Positions 1 through 7,987 of a stretch of 42,043 nt of DNA are shown here, piece by piece. The notes under the pieces were generated by a model that was not told the DNA's origin, did not search any database, and saw only the letters and a list, made by a program, of their open reading frames with translations. The stretch spans positions 1 through 42,043 of the forward strand of contig JAEZHW010000035.1 of assembly GCA_023436775.1 (NCBI GenBank). The letters are read 5' to 3'. Numbering within the stretch: the stretch's first letter is position 1; the number at the start of each line of letters is the position of its first letter. Both the position numbers and the translations under genes were made by a program. Source of the stretch: Actinomycetes bacterium (lineage in GTDB: Bacteria; Actinomycetota; Actinomycetes; Actinomycetales; Microbacteriaceae).

Positions 1-228
1 GGCCAGGCCGGCCAGCGCGCGCTCGGCGCCGCGGCGGAACGAGGCGCGCAGGGCCAGGTCCTCGATCGGGTAGCCGGTGATCGTCATCTCGGGGAACGCG
101 ACCAGGTCGGCGCCGGCGTCGGCGGCCTTCCGGGCCCACGCGAGGACCGCGTCGGCGTTGCCGGCGAGGTCTCCCACGCAGGTGTCGATCTGGGCGAGGG
201 CGACGCGGAGTCCGCTCTGGTCAGGCAT
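1..228 (-). CDS. nadE: NAD+ synthase (glutamine-hydrolysing), N-terminal fragment
   Basis: Only the first 76 codons are in the window; the gene continues beyond base 1. The ATG is at 228-226. The fragment begins with a nitrilase-fold glutaminase domain: an LRVALAQID strand, then a VAFPEMTITGYPIEDL segment. That segment carries the conserved Glu of the nitrilase catalytic triad and the TGYP-EDL signature typical of NadE. By family knowledge the domain hydrolyses glutamine and passes ammonia to a C-terminal synthetase domain that amidates nicotinic acid adenine dinucleotide to NAD+. That C-terminal half cannot be seen, so another carbon-nitrogen hydrolase is possible. It is divergent from glnA2. 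A -10 element 7 nt before the ATG suggests a leaderless mRNA. Confidence 0.8.
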   Translation of the reverse strand, partial: MPDQSGLRVALAQIDTCVGDLAGNADAVLAWARKAADAGADLVAFPEMTITGYPIEDLALRASFRRGAERALAGLA

Positions 229-241
229 ACCGGTGAGCCTA
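229..241 (-). promoter_or_regulatory. nadE -10 element, leaderless type
   Basis: On the minus strand TAGGCT (241-236) is followed by 7 nt and then the ATG at 228. Transcription would be expected to start at or within a base of the A of ATG. No Shine-Dalgarno sequence fits in this gap. Confidence 0.5.
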
Positions 242-284
242 TTGCCGCCCGGCGGGCTCCGGCGCGCGGGCGCCCGGCGCGTGC

Positions 285-316
285 GTCACCTCGCGGACAC
301 ACGGATCAGGCAGGAT
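285..316 (+). promoter_or_regulatory. glnA2 promoter: -10 CAGGAT and possible GlnR half-box
   Basis: CAGGAT at 311-316 lies 7 nt before the ATG at 324, as in the other leaderless genes here. Upstream, GTCAC (285-289), 6 nt, GACAC (296-300) fits the spacing of a GlnR a/b box (gTnAc-n6-GaAAc) but is a weak match at the second pentamer. The -10 call is better supported than the GlnR call. Confidence 0.35.
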
Positions 317-323
317 GTCCCCC

Positions 324-1661
324 ATGGACAGGCAGCAGGAGTTCGTCCTCCGCACCGTGGAGGAGCGCGACATCCGTTTCATCCGGCTCTGGTTCACCGA
401 CGTGCTGGGGACGCTGAAGTCCGTCGCCGTCGCGCCGGCCGAGCTCGAGGCGGCCTTCTCGGAGGGCATCGGGTTCGACGGCTCCTCCATCGAGGGCCTG
501 ACCCGGGTGTACGAGGCGGACATGATCGCCAAGCCCGACCCGACGACGTTCCAGGTGCTGCCCTGGCGCGGGGAGCGGCACGGCACCGCCCGGATGTTCT
601 GCGACATCCTCACCCCCGAGGGCGAGCCGTCGCTGGCGGACTCCCGCAACGTGCTCAAGCGCGCGCTGGCCCGGGCGAGCGAGAAGGGCTTCACCTTCTA
701 CACGCACCCCGAGGTCGAGTTCTACCTGTTCGACGCGCCGGCCGACCCGACGCAGCCGCTGGTCCCGGTGGACCAGGGCGGCTACTTCGACCACGTGCCG
801 CGCGGCACCGCGCACGACTTCCGCCGCGCCGCGATCACGATGCTCGAGTCCATGGGCATCTCGGTGGAGTTCTCCCACCACGAGGCCGGCCCGGGCCAGA
901 ACGAGATCGACCTGCGGTACGCCGACGCCCTGACCACCGCGGACAACATCATGACCTTCCGCACCGTGATCAAGGAGGTCGCGATCGAGCAGGGCGTGTA
1001 CGCCACGTTCATGCCGAAGCCGCTGTCGGGTCACCCAGGCTCGGGCATGCACACCCACATGTCGCTGTTCGAGGGCGACTCGAACGCCTTCTACGAGCCG
1101 GGTGCCCAGTACCAGCTCTCGAAGATCGGCCGCCAGTTCATCGCGGGCCTGCTCAAGCATGCGCCCGAAATCACGGCGGTGACCAACCAGTTCGTGAACT
1201 CGTACAAGCGCCTCTGGGGCGGCGACGAGGCACCGAGCTACGCGTGCTGGGGCCACAACAACCGTTCCGCGCTCGTGCGTGTGCCGCTGTACAAGCCGAC
1301 CAAGGGGCAGAGCACCCGCGTCGAGTACCGCGCGATCGATTCCGCGGCGAACCCCTACCTGGCCTACTCGCTGCTGCTGGCGGCCGGCCTCAAGGGCATC
1401 GAAGAGGGCTACGAGCTGCCGGCCGAGGCCGAGGATGACGTCTGGAAGCTGACCGACGCCGAGCGCCGGGCGCTGGGCTATGACCCGCTGCCGTCGAACC
1501 TCGACCACGCGATCCGGCACATGGAGAAGTCCGAACTGGTGGCGGAGACCCTCGGCGAGGAAGTCTTCAACCATGTACTGCAGAACAAGCGCCAGGAGTG
1601 GAGTCAGTACCGCGCCCAGGTGACGCCGTTCGAGCTGCAGCACAACCTCGAGATCCTGTAA
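324..1661 (+). CDS. glnA2: Glutamine synthetase, type I, GlnA2 subfamily
   Basis: This cytoplasmic enzyme makes glutamine from glutamate, ammonia and ATP. The protein has 445 aa and matches the actinobacterial GlnA2 pattern along its length: MDRQQEFVLRT start, GFDGSSIEG, the metal-binding GSGMHTHMSL region, and the ATP-site NNRSALVRVP segment. I chose ATG 324 rather than ATG 315 because family members start with MDxQxEF and because ATG 315 falls inside a likely -10 element. At the place where GlnA1-type enzymes carry the adenylylated Tyr in an NLYDLP-like motif, this protein has DDVWKLT with Trp374, so it should not be controlled by adenylylation. It lies 12 nt upstream of glnE and is probably co-transcribed with it, an arrangement seen in Mycobacterium and Streptomyces. 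Confidence 0.93.
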   Translation: MDRQQEFVLRTVEERDIRFIRLWFTDVLGTLKSVAVAPAELEAAFSEGIGFDGSSIEGLTRVYEADMIAKPDPTTFQVLPWRGERHGTARMFCDILTPEGEPSLADSRNVLKRALARASEKGFTFYTHPEVEFYLFDAPADPTQPLVPVDQGGYFDHVPRGTAHDFRRAAITMLESMGISVEFSHHEAGPGQNEIDLRYADALTTADNIMTFRTVIKEVAIEQGVYATFMPKPLSGHPGSGMHTHMSLFEGDSNAFYEPGAQYQLSKIGRQFIAGLLKHAPEITAVTNQFVNSYKRLWGGDEAPSYACWGHNNRSALVRVPLYKPTKGQSTRVEYRAIDSAANPYLAYSLLLAAGLKGIEEGYELPAEAEDDVWKLTDAERRALGYDPLPSNLDHAIRHMEKSELVAETLGEEVFNHVLQNKRQEWSQYRAQVTPFELQHNLEIL

Positions 1662-1673
1662 CTGAGGCGAGGG

Positions 1674-4600
1674 ATGGATCGGCGCACCGGAGCAACTCAG
1701 GGGCGCAGCCTCACTAGCCTGGCCCGTGCCGGATTCGCGGAATTGTCCGCTGCTGCCGCGCGCCTGGATGAGGTCGACACGCTGCTGGGTGGGGAGTCCG
1801 GGGACCTGGTTGCGGCGTTCAGCCTGGCCGCGGATCCGGACCAGGCCGTGCAATGGCTGCTGCGCCTGCTGCATCGCGCCCCGGATGAGGTGCGTGCGGT
1901 CGCCCGGGATGAGGACCGCTTGGTGGTGTTGGTGCGGCTACTGGGCGCATCGGCTGGCATTGCCGAGTTCCTGGAGCGCTGGCCCGAGGAGCTTCCTGCG
2001 GTGACCGAGGCACCGGTCCGGCCGCCGGCCAGGTCGGAACTGGTCCGTCGCCTACTGAGCGCCGTTGGCGCGCGGGACGGCTTCGCTGCCGCGAAGGGCG
2101 GGGACGAGGGTCGGGTGGCGTTCCGCCGTGCCTACCGCCGCGAGTTGGCGAAGGTCGCGGCCTGGGATCTGGCTCAGCCGGATCCGGTGTCGGTGCTCGA
2201 CGTGGTTGCGGCGGCACTGGCGGACCTCGCGGATGCGGCGCTGACGGCGTCGTTGGCGGTGGCTCGCCGCGATCTGCTGGACGGCTCGGGGCCGAATGCT
2301 GCCAGCGAGGCGGAACTGCGCCAGACTGAACTCGTCGTGCTCGCGATGGGCAAGACCGGCGCCCGTGAACTTAACTACATCAGTGACGTGGACGTTATCT
2401 TCGCTGCCGACCTCGCGCCTGGGTCCGAGCTCGGCAGCGATCGCATGCTGGACGTCGCTACGAAGCTCGCGCGCCTGACCATGCGCGGCATCGACGAGCT
2501 CGCCGTCGAGCCGGCGCTGTGGGAGGTGGATGCGAATCTGCGCCCAGAGGGCAAGAAGGGCGCGCTGGTGCGCACCGTCGACTCGCATCAGCAGTACTAC
2601 GAGCGCTGGGCGAGCGGCTGGGAGTTCCAGGCGCTGCTGAAGGCCAGGCCCGCGGCCGGCAGTGAACGGGTCGGGGCCGACTACCTCAGTCGCATCCAGC
2701 CGATGGTGTGGCGGTCCAGTTCGCGCGAGCAATTCGTCGAGTCAGTGCAGAAGATGCGCGGCCGCGTGATGGATCACATTCCGGCCGATGAGGTCGACGT
2801 GCAGTTGAAGCTGGGCGCCGGTGGCCTGCGCGACGTCGAGTTCACTGTGCAGTTGCTGCAATTGGTGCACGGCCGCCAGGATGAGTCGGTCCGGCAGCGC
2901 AGCACGCTCGATGCGCTGAACGCCCTGGCCGCCGCCGGGTACATTGGCCGGACCGAAGCGCATGACTTCGCGCAGCATTACCGCTTCCTGCGCGTCCTCG
3001 AACACCGGCTGCAACTGCGGCAACTGCGCCGCACGCACCTGATGCCGCGGGACGATGACGCCCTGCGCACGCTCGCGCGTGCGGCGGGTATCCAGGGTGG
3101 TGCCGAGGCGGTGCGCACCCAGTGGCTGCAGGTAAAGCAGGCGGTGCGCGGCCTGCACGAACGGCTCTTCTACCGCCCGCTGCTATCCGCGGTGGCGAAC
3201 CTGCCCGACGAGGACTTTGCGCTCACCAGCGACCAGGCCGAGGACCGCCTCGCTGCAATCGGGTTCATTGCGCCCCGGCAGGCGCTGCAGCACATTGCCG
3301 CCCTCACCCAGGGGGTGTCGCGCCGGGCCACGATTCAGCGTCACCTGTTGCCGGTGCTGCTGCAGTGGCTCGCGGATGGCGCGGACCCGGACTACGGCCT
3401 GTTGGCCTTCCGCCGCATCTCGGAGTCGCTGGGCGAGACGAGCTGGTACCTGCGCATGCTGCGCGACTCCTCGGGTGCCTTGGAGCGCCTGAGTCGCGTG
3501 CTGTCCGGCTCGCGATTCGTCACCGAGCTGCTGGAGCGCACGCCGGAAGCGACCGCCTGGTTCGGCAACACCGAGGACCTGCAGGCCCGCAGCCTCCAGG
3601 CCCTGATCGACGAGGCGGTGGCCACGGTGGACCGTCACCCCAGCGCCGCCGAGGCGGTACCGATTCTGCGCGCGGCTCGCCGCCGCGAGGTGCTGCGGGT
3701 CACGATCGCCGCGGCGCTGCGCACCATCGACGTCGAGGGCCTGGGTCGAGCGCTCACGGACACTGCCACCGCCTTCTTGCAGGGCACCCTGCGCGCGATC
3801 CGCGCCGAGGGGGAGGGCTGGCCGGAGTTCGCCATTATCGGCATGGGCCGCTACGGCGGAGGGGAACTCGGCCTCGGCTCGGACCTGGATGTGATCTACG
3901 TGCAGCGGCCGCTGCCGGGCCAGGACCCGGAGGTCGCGCAGCAGAAGGCGCAGCAGATCGCGGCCCGCCTGCACGAGTTGACGCAGGACGCGCTGCTCCC
4001 GATCGGCTTGGACACCGGGCTTCGGCCCGAGGGCAAGAACGGCCCGGTGGTGCGTTCGCTGACCTCATACGCGGCCTACTACGAGCGCTGGGGCCTGACC
4101 TGGGAGGCGCAGGCACTGCTGCGGGCGCTGCCGGTGGCGGGAGACCAGGCGCTGCAGGACGACTTCGTGGCGCTGATCGACCCGTACCGCTACCCGGCCG
4201 ACGGCCTGCCCGACAAGGAGGTCCGCGAGGTGCGCCGCATCAAGGCGCGCGTCGAAGCGGAGCGCCTGCCGCAGGGCGTGGACCCGCGCCGTCACTTCAA
4301 GCTGGGGCGAGGCTCGCTGTCGGATGTGGAGTGGCTGGTGCAGTTGCTGCAGCTGCAGCACGCCGGTACGGTGCCTGCACTGCGCACGCCGTCGACGCTC
4401 GGCGCGCTGCGGGCCGCGGTGGGCGCAGGCTTGCTCAGCGAGGCGGACGCTGGTCGCCTCGAGTCCGCCTGGCTGATTGCCGCCCAGGCGCGGTCCGCAC
4501 TCACGCTCTGGTCGAAGGCGAACTCGGACGTGCTGCCACCGGACCTGCACCAGCTCGAGGGCATGGCGCGGCTGATGGGCTACCGGCCGGGCTCGGCGCA

Positions 4601-4688
4601 GGAGTTCCAGGACGACTATCTGCGCATCACGCGCTTTGCGCGCCAGGTGTTCGAGCGCGTGTTCTACGACTACGTCGACGAGGAGTAG
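1674..4688 (+). CDS. glnE: Bifunctional glutamine synthetase adenylyltransferase/deadenylase
   Basis: GlnE attaches and removes AMP on the regulatory Tyr of GlnA1, tuning glutamine synthesis to nitrogen status. The 1004-aa protein has the expected duplicated nucleotidyltransferase plan. The first domain carries AMGKTGARELNYISDVDVIF with the metal-binding DxD near residues 238-240. The second carries GMGRYGGGELGLGSDLDVIY with DxD near 735-737. Each is followed by a GlnD-like helical region containing KLGAGGLRDVEF and KLGRGSLSDVEW respectively. The ATG follows a purine-rich GAGGCGAGGG. The probable target in this window is GlnA1 (Tyr406); the operon partner GlnA2 lacks the target Tyr. Confidence 0.95.
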   Translation: MDRRTGATQGRSLTSLARAGFAELSAAAARLDEVDTLLGGESGDLVAAFSLAADPDQAVQWLLRLLHRAPDEVRAVARDEDRLVVLVRLLGASAGIAEFLERWPEELPAVTEAPVRPPARSELVRRLLSAVGARDGFAAAKGGDEGRVAFRRAYRRELAKVAAWDLAQPDPVSVLDVVAAALADLADAALTASLAVARRDLLDGSGPNAASEAELRQTELVVLAMGKTGARELNYISDVDVIFAADLAPGSELGSDRMLDVATKLARLTMRGIDELAVEPALWEVDANLRPEGKKGALVRTVDSHQQYYERWASGWEFQALLKARPAAGSERVGADYLSRIQPMVWRSSSREQFVESVQKMRGRVMDHIPADEVDVQLKLGAGGLRDVEFTVQLLQLVHGRQDESVRQRSTLDALNALAAAGYIGRTEAHDFAQHYRFLRVLEHRLQLRQLRRTHLMPRDDDALRTLARAAGIQGGAEAVRTQWLQVKQAVRGLHERLFYRPLLSAVANLPDEDFALTSDQAEDRLAAIGFIAPRQALQHIAALTQGVSRRATIQRHLLPVLLQWLADGADPDYGLLAFRRISESLGETSWYLRMLRDSSGALERLSRVLSGSRFVTELLERTPEATAWFGNTEDLQARSLQALIDEAVATVDRHPSAAEAVPILRAARRREVLRVTIAAALRTIDVEGLGRALTDTATAFLQGTLRAIRAEGEGWPEFAIIGMGRYGGGELGLGSDLDVIYVQRPLPGQDPEVAQQKAQQIAARLHELTQDALLPIGLDTGLRPEGKNGPVVRSLTSYAAYYERWGLTWEAQALLRALPVAGDQALQDDFVALIDPYRYPADGLPDKEVREVRRIKARVEAERLPQGVDPRRHFKLGRGSLSDVEWLVQLLQLQHAGTVPALRTPSTLGALRAAVGAGLLSEADAGRLESAWLIAAQARSALTLWSKANSDVLPPDLHQLEGMARLMGYRPGSAQEFQDDYLRITRFARQVFERVFYDYVDEE

Positions 4689-4716
4689 CGGGCGCCCTGC
4701 GGTGGTGGCGCCTCGC
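4688..4716. terminator. Hairpin between convergent glnE and AEC gene
   Basis: GCG-GGCGCC at 4688-4696 pairs with GGCGCC-t-CGC at 4707-4716, giving a 9-bp GC stem with one bulged T and a 10-nt loop. It starts at the last base of the glnE stop codon. There is no T-tract, as is common for actinobacterial terminators. It could serve both genes. Confidence 0.5.
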
Positions 4717-4717
4717 G

Positions 4718-5644
4718 TTAGGGGACTGGCACCAGTTCTAGGAGCAGCGGGATCGTGAGGATGCTCAGCACGGTCTGTGCGCCGGTGATGGCGGCGATGC
4801 GCGGCACGTCGCCGCCGAGGCGGCCGGCCAGGATCACGGCGCTCGGTGCGGCTGGCAGCGCGGTCACCAGCACGATGCAGCGCAGCAGCAGCGGGTCGCT
4901 GATGCCGAGGCTGGTGGCCAGCCAGTAGGCGAGCAGCGGCATCAGGACCATCCCGACCACGGTCGAGATGGCGATGTCGAGGATGTCGCTCTTGCTGATC
5001 GCCAGGCGCAGCGCTGCGCCCGCGGCCATGGTGCCGAGCACGAGGGCGGGGCCGCCAAGCAGCTCGATCGGCTCGAGCACGAGGGCCGGGATGGTGATGC
5101 CGGCGAAGTTGACGGCGAGGGCGCCGAAGCAGGACACGATCATCGGGTTGGTGATGACCTCGCGGATCAGTTTGGGGCGAGGCGCACCGTCCGGCCGTGC
5201 GCCCCAGCGGGTGAGCACCGCCACGGCCATCAGGTTCGCGATCGGCACGCCGAGCGAGGTGGCGACCGCGAAGATGGCGAGGCCTTCCTGGCCGTGCATG
5301 ATGCTCATCAGCACGATGCCGACGTAGGTGTTGATCCGGACTGCGCCCTGGACCTGGGAGGTGAGCCGCGGGCCGTCGGGCTTGATGATCAGGGCGGTGA
5401 CCAGGACGAGGACCGTGGCGACGATCCAGGGCAGGATCAGTGCCAGCACCATGGCCCCGAACGGCACACCCGAGAGGTCAACCTGCACGATCGTGCTGAA
5501 GAACAGCGACGGCGTGAACAGCCAGTACGTCATGAATTCGATGCCGCGCCACAAGTCCGGCGATGGCAGGAACCGCTGCTTGAGGAGCACGCCGAGGACA
5601 ATCAGGAAGATGACTGGCAGCGTCGCAGCAAGCGTGGTGAGCAT
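4718..5644 (-). CDS. AEC-family transporter (auxin efflux carrier-like permease)
   Basis: This is a 308-aa, very hydrophobic protein. It begins with a membrane segment (MLTTLAATLPVIFLIVLGVL) and has about ten predicted spans in the two-times-five pattern of AEC permeases. A polar break occurs in the middle, around the RWGARPDGAPRPKLIREVIT segment. The segment TNPMIVSCFGALAVNF and a C-terminal half rich in Gly/Pro helix breaks (TALPAAPSAVILAG) also fit the family. Members export or take up small organic acids such as malate or malonate; the substrate cannot be told from sequence. I chose ATG 5644 because the longer version (GTG 5689) adds a polar, Pro-rich tail ahead of the first span. A 22-bp palindrome lies upstream. 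Confidence 0.8.
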   Translation of the reverse strand: MLTTLAATLPVIFLIVLGVLLKQRFLPSPDLWRGIEFMTYWLFTPSLFFSTIVQVDLSGVPFGAMVLALILPWIVATVLVLVTALIIKPDGPRLTSQVQGAVRINTYVGIVLMSIMHGQEGLAIFAVATSLGVPIANLMAVAVLTRWGARPDGAPRPKLIREVITNPMIVSCFGALAVNFAGITIPALVLEPIELLGGPALVLGTMAAGAALRLAISKSDILDIAISTVVGMVLMPLLAYWLATSLGISDPLLLRCIVLVTALPAAPSAVILAGRLGGDVPRIAAITGAQTVLSILTIPLLLELVPVP

Positions 5645-5734
5645 AGTTCCGTCTTGAGTTTGCGGTGGGGGAGAGCGTCGCAGCGACACCCCTGTAGCTC
5701 ACGACCCGACTATTGGCAGTTTACGTCACTGTTT

Positions 5735-5756
5735 GGACCCAGAACGTTCGTGGTCC
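5735..5756. promoter_or_regulatory. Imperfect 22-bp palindrome, candidate operator
   Basis: GGACC at 5735-5739 and GGTCC at 5752-5756 flank a central gAACGTTc; 9 of 11 base pairs of the inverted repeat match. It lies between the divergent AEC permease and lipoprotein genes, 43 nt before the lipoprotein start and 91 nt before the permease start. No regulator gene is adjacent, so the binding protein is unknown. Confidence 0.4.
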
Positions 5757-5798
5757 TAGTCATTGCCCGGCTCGCTGAACGTGAGCCAAGATCAAGGC

Positions 5799-6275
5799 AT
5801 GCAATTACGGGGGATTGGGGCCTTCGGCCTGACACTGACACTTGCCGCGGGACTCGCGGGCTGCGCCGTATTCGGAGATGTTGCGGAGCTTAAGGGCGCC
5901 ATCATGGTGAGCCCGAATGCGGCGCAGTTGAGCTCGCTGCAATCCCAGCGGCAAGCAGCGTTGCTCGGCCGCGTGCTCCCTGGGGATCGGGAGCAGCACT
6001 GTGTCAACGGGCAAGCCGGCATGAACTATGCGCGAACACGTGTGATCGTGCGGGACGCCAGCAACACGATTGTGGCGCTGCTTCCGCTTACCTACAGCGA
6101 AGAAGAGACGATGGGTGACGACCTCCCGGGCTTAATCTGCGCCTGGGTCATCGAGCCAGTGTCCTTCAGCTACTCCAGCGACTACTACACCGTCCAGGTT
6201 GAGGGCCGGGACGTGAGCAAGATCATGACTCGGGACGAACTCAGACTGGGTTTCACGCTGTGGCAGGACGGCTAA
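5799..6275 (+). CDS. Small predicted lipoprotein, unknown function
   Basis: The 158-aa protein has a signal peptide ending in a lipobox, LAAGLAGC, with Cys22 as the likely lipidated residue, so it should sit on the outer face of the cell membrane. The mature part contains two further cysteines (in EQHCVNG and LICAWV) and a Tyr/Ser-rich VSFSYSSDYYTVQVEGRD segment that reads like beta strands. I do not recognise a domain. I chose ATG 5799 because the track back to TTG 5763 adds only a polar tail before the signal peptide. CAAGAT lies 6 nt upstream, a poor but possible leaderless -10. It ends toward glnA1, with a terminator between. Confidence 0.6.
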   Translation: MQLRGIGAFGLTLTLAAGLAGCAVFGDVAELKGAIMVSPNAAQLSSLQSQRQAALLGRVLPGDREQHCVNGQAGMNYARTRVIVRDASNTIVALLPLTYSEEETMGDDLPGLICAWVIEPVSFSYSSDYYTVQVEGRDVSKIMTRDELRLGFTLWQDG

Positions 6276-6355
6276 CCGGCCCGAGCACCTGACTCGTTAC
6301 GCAGGGGCACCGCCAGCACTAGGGCACCGGCCACCGACGTCGCACCCAAACCACG

Positions 6356-6391
6356 ACAGTGGGGCCGCCCCTTTCGGGACGGCCCCACTGT
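6356..6391. terminator. Strong bidirectional terminator hairpin
   Basis: ACAGTGGGGCCG (6356-6367) pairs perfectly with CGGCCCCACTGT (6380-6391), and the inner CCC/GGG can extend the stem. It sits between the convergent lipoprotein and glnA1 genes. There is no T-tract on either side. Confidence 0.8.
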
Positions 6392-6413
6392 TGCGTAGGT
6401 GTCGCGGTACCGC

Positions 6414-7850
6414 TTAGACGCCGAAGTACAGTTCGTACTCGAACGGGTGCGGGCGCTGGGCGATCGGCTGGATCTCCTTGGTGACCTTGTAGTCGATCCA
6501 GGTGTCGATCAGGTCCTGCGTGAAGACGTTGCCTGCCAGCAGGAACTCGTGGTCGTCGCGCAGAGCGTCGAGCGCCTCCTGCAGCGAACCCGGAACCTGG
6601 GGGATGTTCTTGGCTTCCTCAGCCGGCAGCTCGTACAGGTCCTTGTCGACCGGCTCGTGCGGCTCGATGCGGTTCTTGATACCGTCGAGGCCGGCCATGA
6701 GCTGGGCGGCGAAGGCGAGGTACGGGTTGCCCGAAGCGTCCGGCGCGCGGAACTCGATGCGCTTGGCCTTCGGGTTGGTGCCGGTGATCGGGATACGGAT
6801 CGCGGCCGAGCGGTTACCGGCCGAGTACACCAGGTTGACCGGCGCCTCGAAGCCCTTCACCAGACGGTGGTAAGAGTTCAGCGACGGGTTGGTGAAGGCC
6901 AGCAGCGCCGGAGCGTGCTTCAGGATGCCGCCGATGTACCAGCGCGCGATGTCCGACAGGCCACCGTAGCCGGCCTCGTCGTAGAACAGCGGCTTGCCGT
7001 CGTTCCACAGCGACTGGTGGGTGTGCATACCCGAACCGTTGTCACCGAACAGCGGCTTCGGCATGAAGGTCGCAACCTTGCCCCAGTTGTTGGCAACACC
7101 CTTGATCAGGTACTTGAACTTGAGGATGTCGTCAGCGGCCCGGACCAGGGTGCTGAACTTGTAGTTGATCTCGTTCTGGCCGGCGGTGCCCACCTCGTGG
7201 TGCGCGCGCTCCACCTCGAGGCCAGCCTCGATCAGGTGCAGGGTCATGTCGTCGCGCATGTCGGCCTGCTGGTCCACCGGCGGGACCGGGAAGTAGCCAC
7301 CCTTGTACGGGGTCTTGTTGGCCAGGTTGCCGCCCGGCTCCTTGCGGCCAGTGTTCCAAGCGCCCTCGGAGGAGTCGACCGAGTAGAAGCTCGAGTGCTG
7401 GTTCACTTCGTAGCGAACGTCGTCGAAGATGTAGAACTCGGCCTCGGGAGCGAAGAACGCGGTGTCGGCGATGCCGGTCGAGGCGAGGTACTTCTCAGCC
7501 TTCTTGGCAACCTGACGCGGGTCGCGGTCGTAGATCTCACCGTTGCGCGGGTTGTAGATGTCGAAGAGCATGATCAGCGTCTTCTCGGTGCGGAACGGGT
7601 CCACGTAGGCGGTGGTGGGGTCCGGGATCAGCTGCAGGTCCGACTCCTCGATGCCCTGGAAGCCACGGATGGAAGATCCGTCGAAGAGCTGGCCAACCGA
7701 GAAGAACTCCTCATCCACGGTCGAGGCCGGGATGTTGAAGTGCTGCTGGATACCCGGCAGGTCGGTGAAACGGATGTCGAGGAACTTGACGTCCTCGTCC
7801 TTGATGAACTTCAGCACCGACGCTGCGTCAGTGAACTTAGGTGCGGGCAT
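6414..7850 (-). CDS. glnA1: Glutamine synthetase, type I, GlnA1 (adenylylatable)
   Basis: This is the main ammonia-assimilating glutamine synthetase, 478 aa, forming a cytoplasmic dodecamer by family knowledge. Visible signatures are LFDGSSIRGF, the AEFYIFDDV metal-ligand region, GSGMHTHQSLW, and the NRSAAIRIP ATP-site strand. The adenylylation motif DKDLYELP is intact at Tyr406, so GlnE can switch it off. I chose ATG 7850 (MPAPKFTD) because family members start this way and GGAG lies 9-12 nt upstream; the frame is open to 7892. Upstream are a -10 TACAGT and four GlnR-type pentamers. Neighbours RDD and DUF4191 are the usual actinobacterial companions of glnA1. Confidence 0.96.
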   Translation of the reverse strand: MPAPKFTDAASVLKFIKDEDVKFLDIRFTDLPGIQQHFNIPASTVDEEFFSVGQLFDGSSIRGFQGIEESDLQLIPDPTTAYVDPFRTEKTLIMLFDIYNPRNGEIYDRDPRQVAKKAEKYLASTGIADTAFFAPEAEFYIFDDVRYEVNQHSSFYSVDSSEGAWNTGRKEPGGNLANKTPYKGGYFPVPPVDQQADMRDDMTLHLIEAGLEVERAHHEVGTAGQNEINYKFSTLVRAADDILKFKYLIKGVANNWGKVATFMPKPLFGDNGSGMHTHQSLWNDGKPLFYDEAGYGGLSDIARWYIGGILKHAPALLAFTNPSLNSYHRLVKGFEAPVNLVYSAGNRSAAIRIPITGTNPKAKRIEFRAPDASGNPYLAFAAQLMAGLDGIKNRIEPHEPVDKDLYELPAEEAKNIPQVPGSLQEALDALRDDHEFLLAGNVFTQDLIDTWIDYKVTKEIQPIAQRPHPFEYELYFGV

Positions 7851-7907
7851 AGCGAGAACTCCAATGGAATGCGAGTTGAGGGGTGACTGCATCTGCAGCC
7901 ACCAATG

Positions 7908-7913
7908 ACTGTA
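7908..7913 (-). promoter_or_regulatory. glnA1 -10 element
   Basis: TACAGT on the minus strand (7913-7908) lies 10 nt downstream of the last GlnR pentamer and 57 nt before the ATG. No good -35 hexamer is present 17 nt upstream, where the operator lies instead. This fits an activator-dependent promoter. Confidence 0.5.
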
Positions 7914-7923
7914 TTCGCCAGCA

Positions 7924-7961
7924 GTTTCACTACAGTGTCCCCATTGTTACGTCGGTGTTAC
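7924..7961 (-). promoter_or_regulatory. GlnR-type operator of glnA1 (two a/b boxes)
   Basis: Read on the minus strand there are four pentamers, each separated by exactly 6 nt: GTAAC (7961-7957), GTAAC (7950-7946), GACAC (7939-7935), GAAAC (7928-7924). The known GlnR box is gTnAc-n6-GaAAc, and two boxes in tandem are typical of strongly controlled glnA promoters in Streptomyces and Mycobacterium. The 11-bp period puts all four on one helix face. It could also affect the divergent RDD gene. Confidence 0.75.
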
Positions 7962-7975
7962 GGCTGCCTCCACCG

Positions 7976-7981
7976 TAGGAT
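7976..7981 (+). promoter_or_regulatory. RDD gene -10 element, leaderless type
   Basis: TAGGAT lies 6 nt before the GTG at 7988. The GlnR-type operator of glnA1 ends 15 nt upstream of it. Confidence 0.45.
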
Positions 7982-7987
7982 CGAAGG

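Noticed and set aside
1..1100. Apparent GC rise at the left edge hinting at a transferred segment
   Set aside because: Line-by-line GC varies from about 63 to 77 per cent without a boundary, and the genes are core and syntenic.
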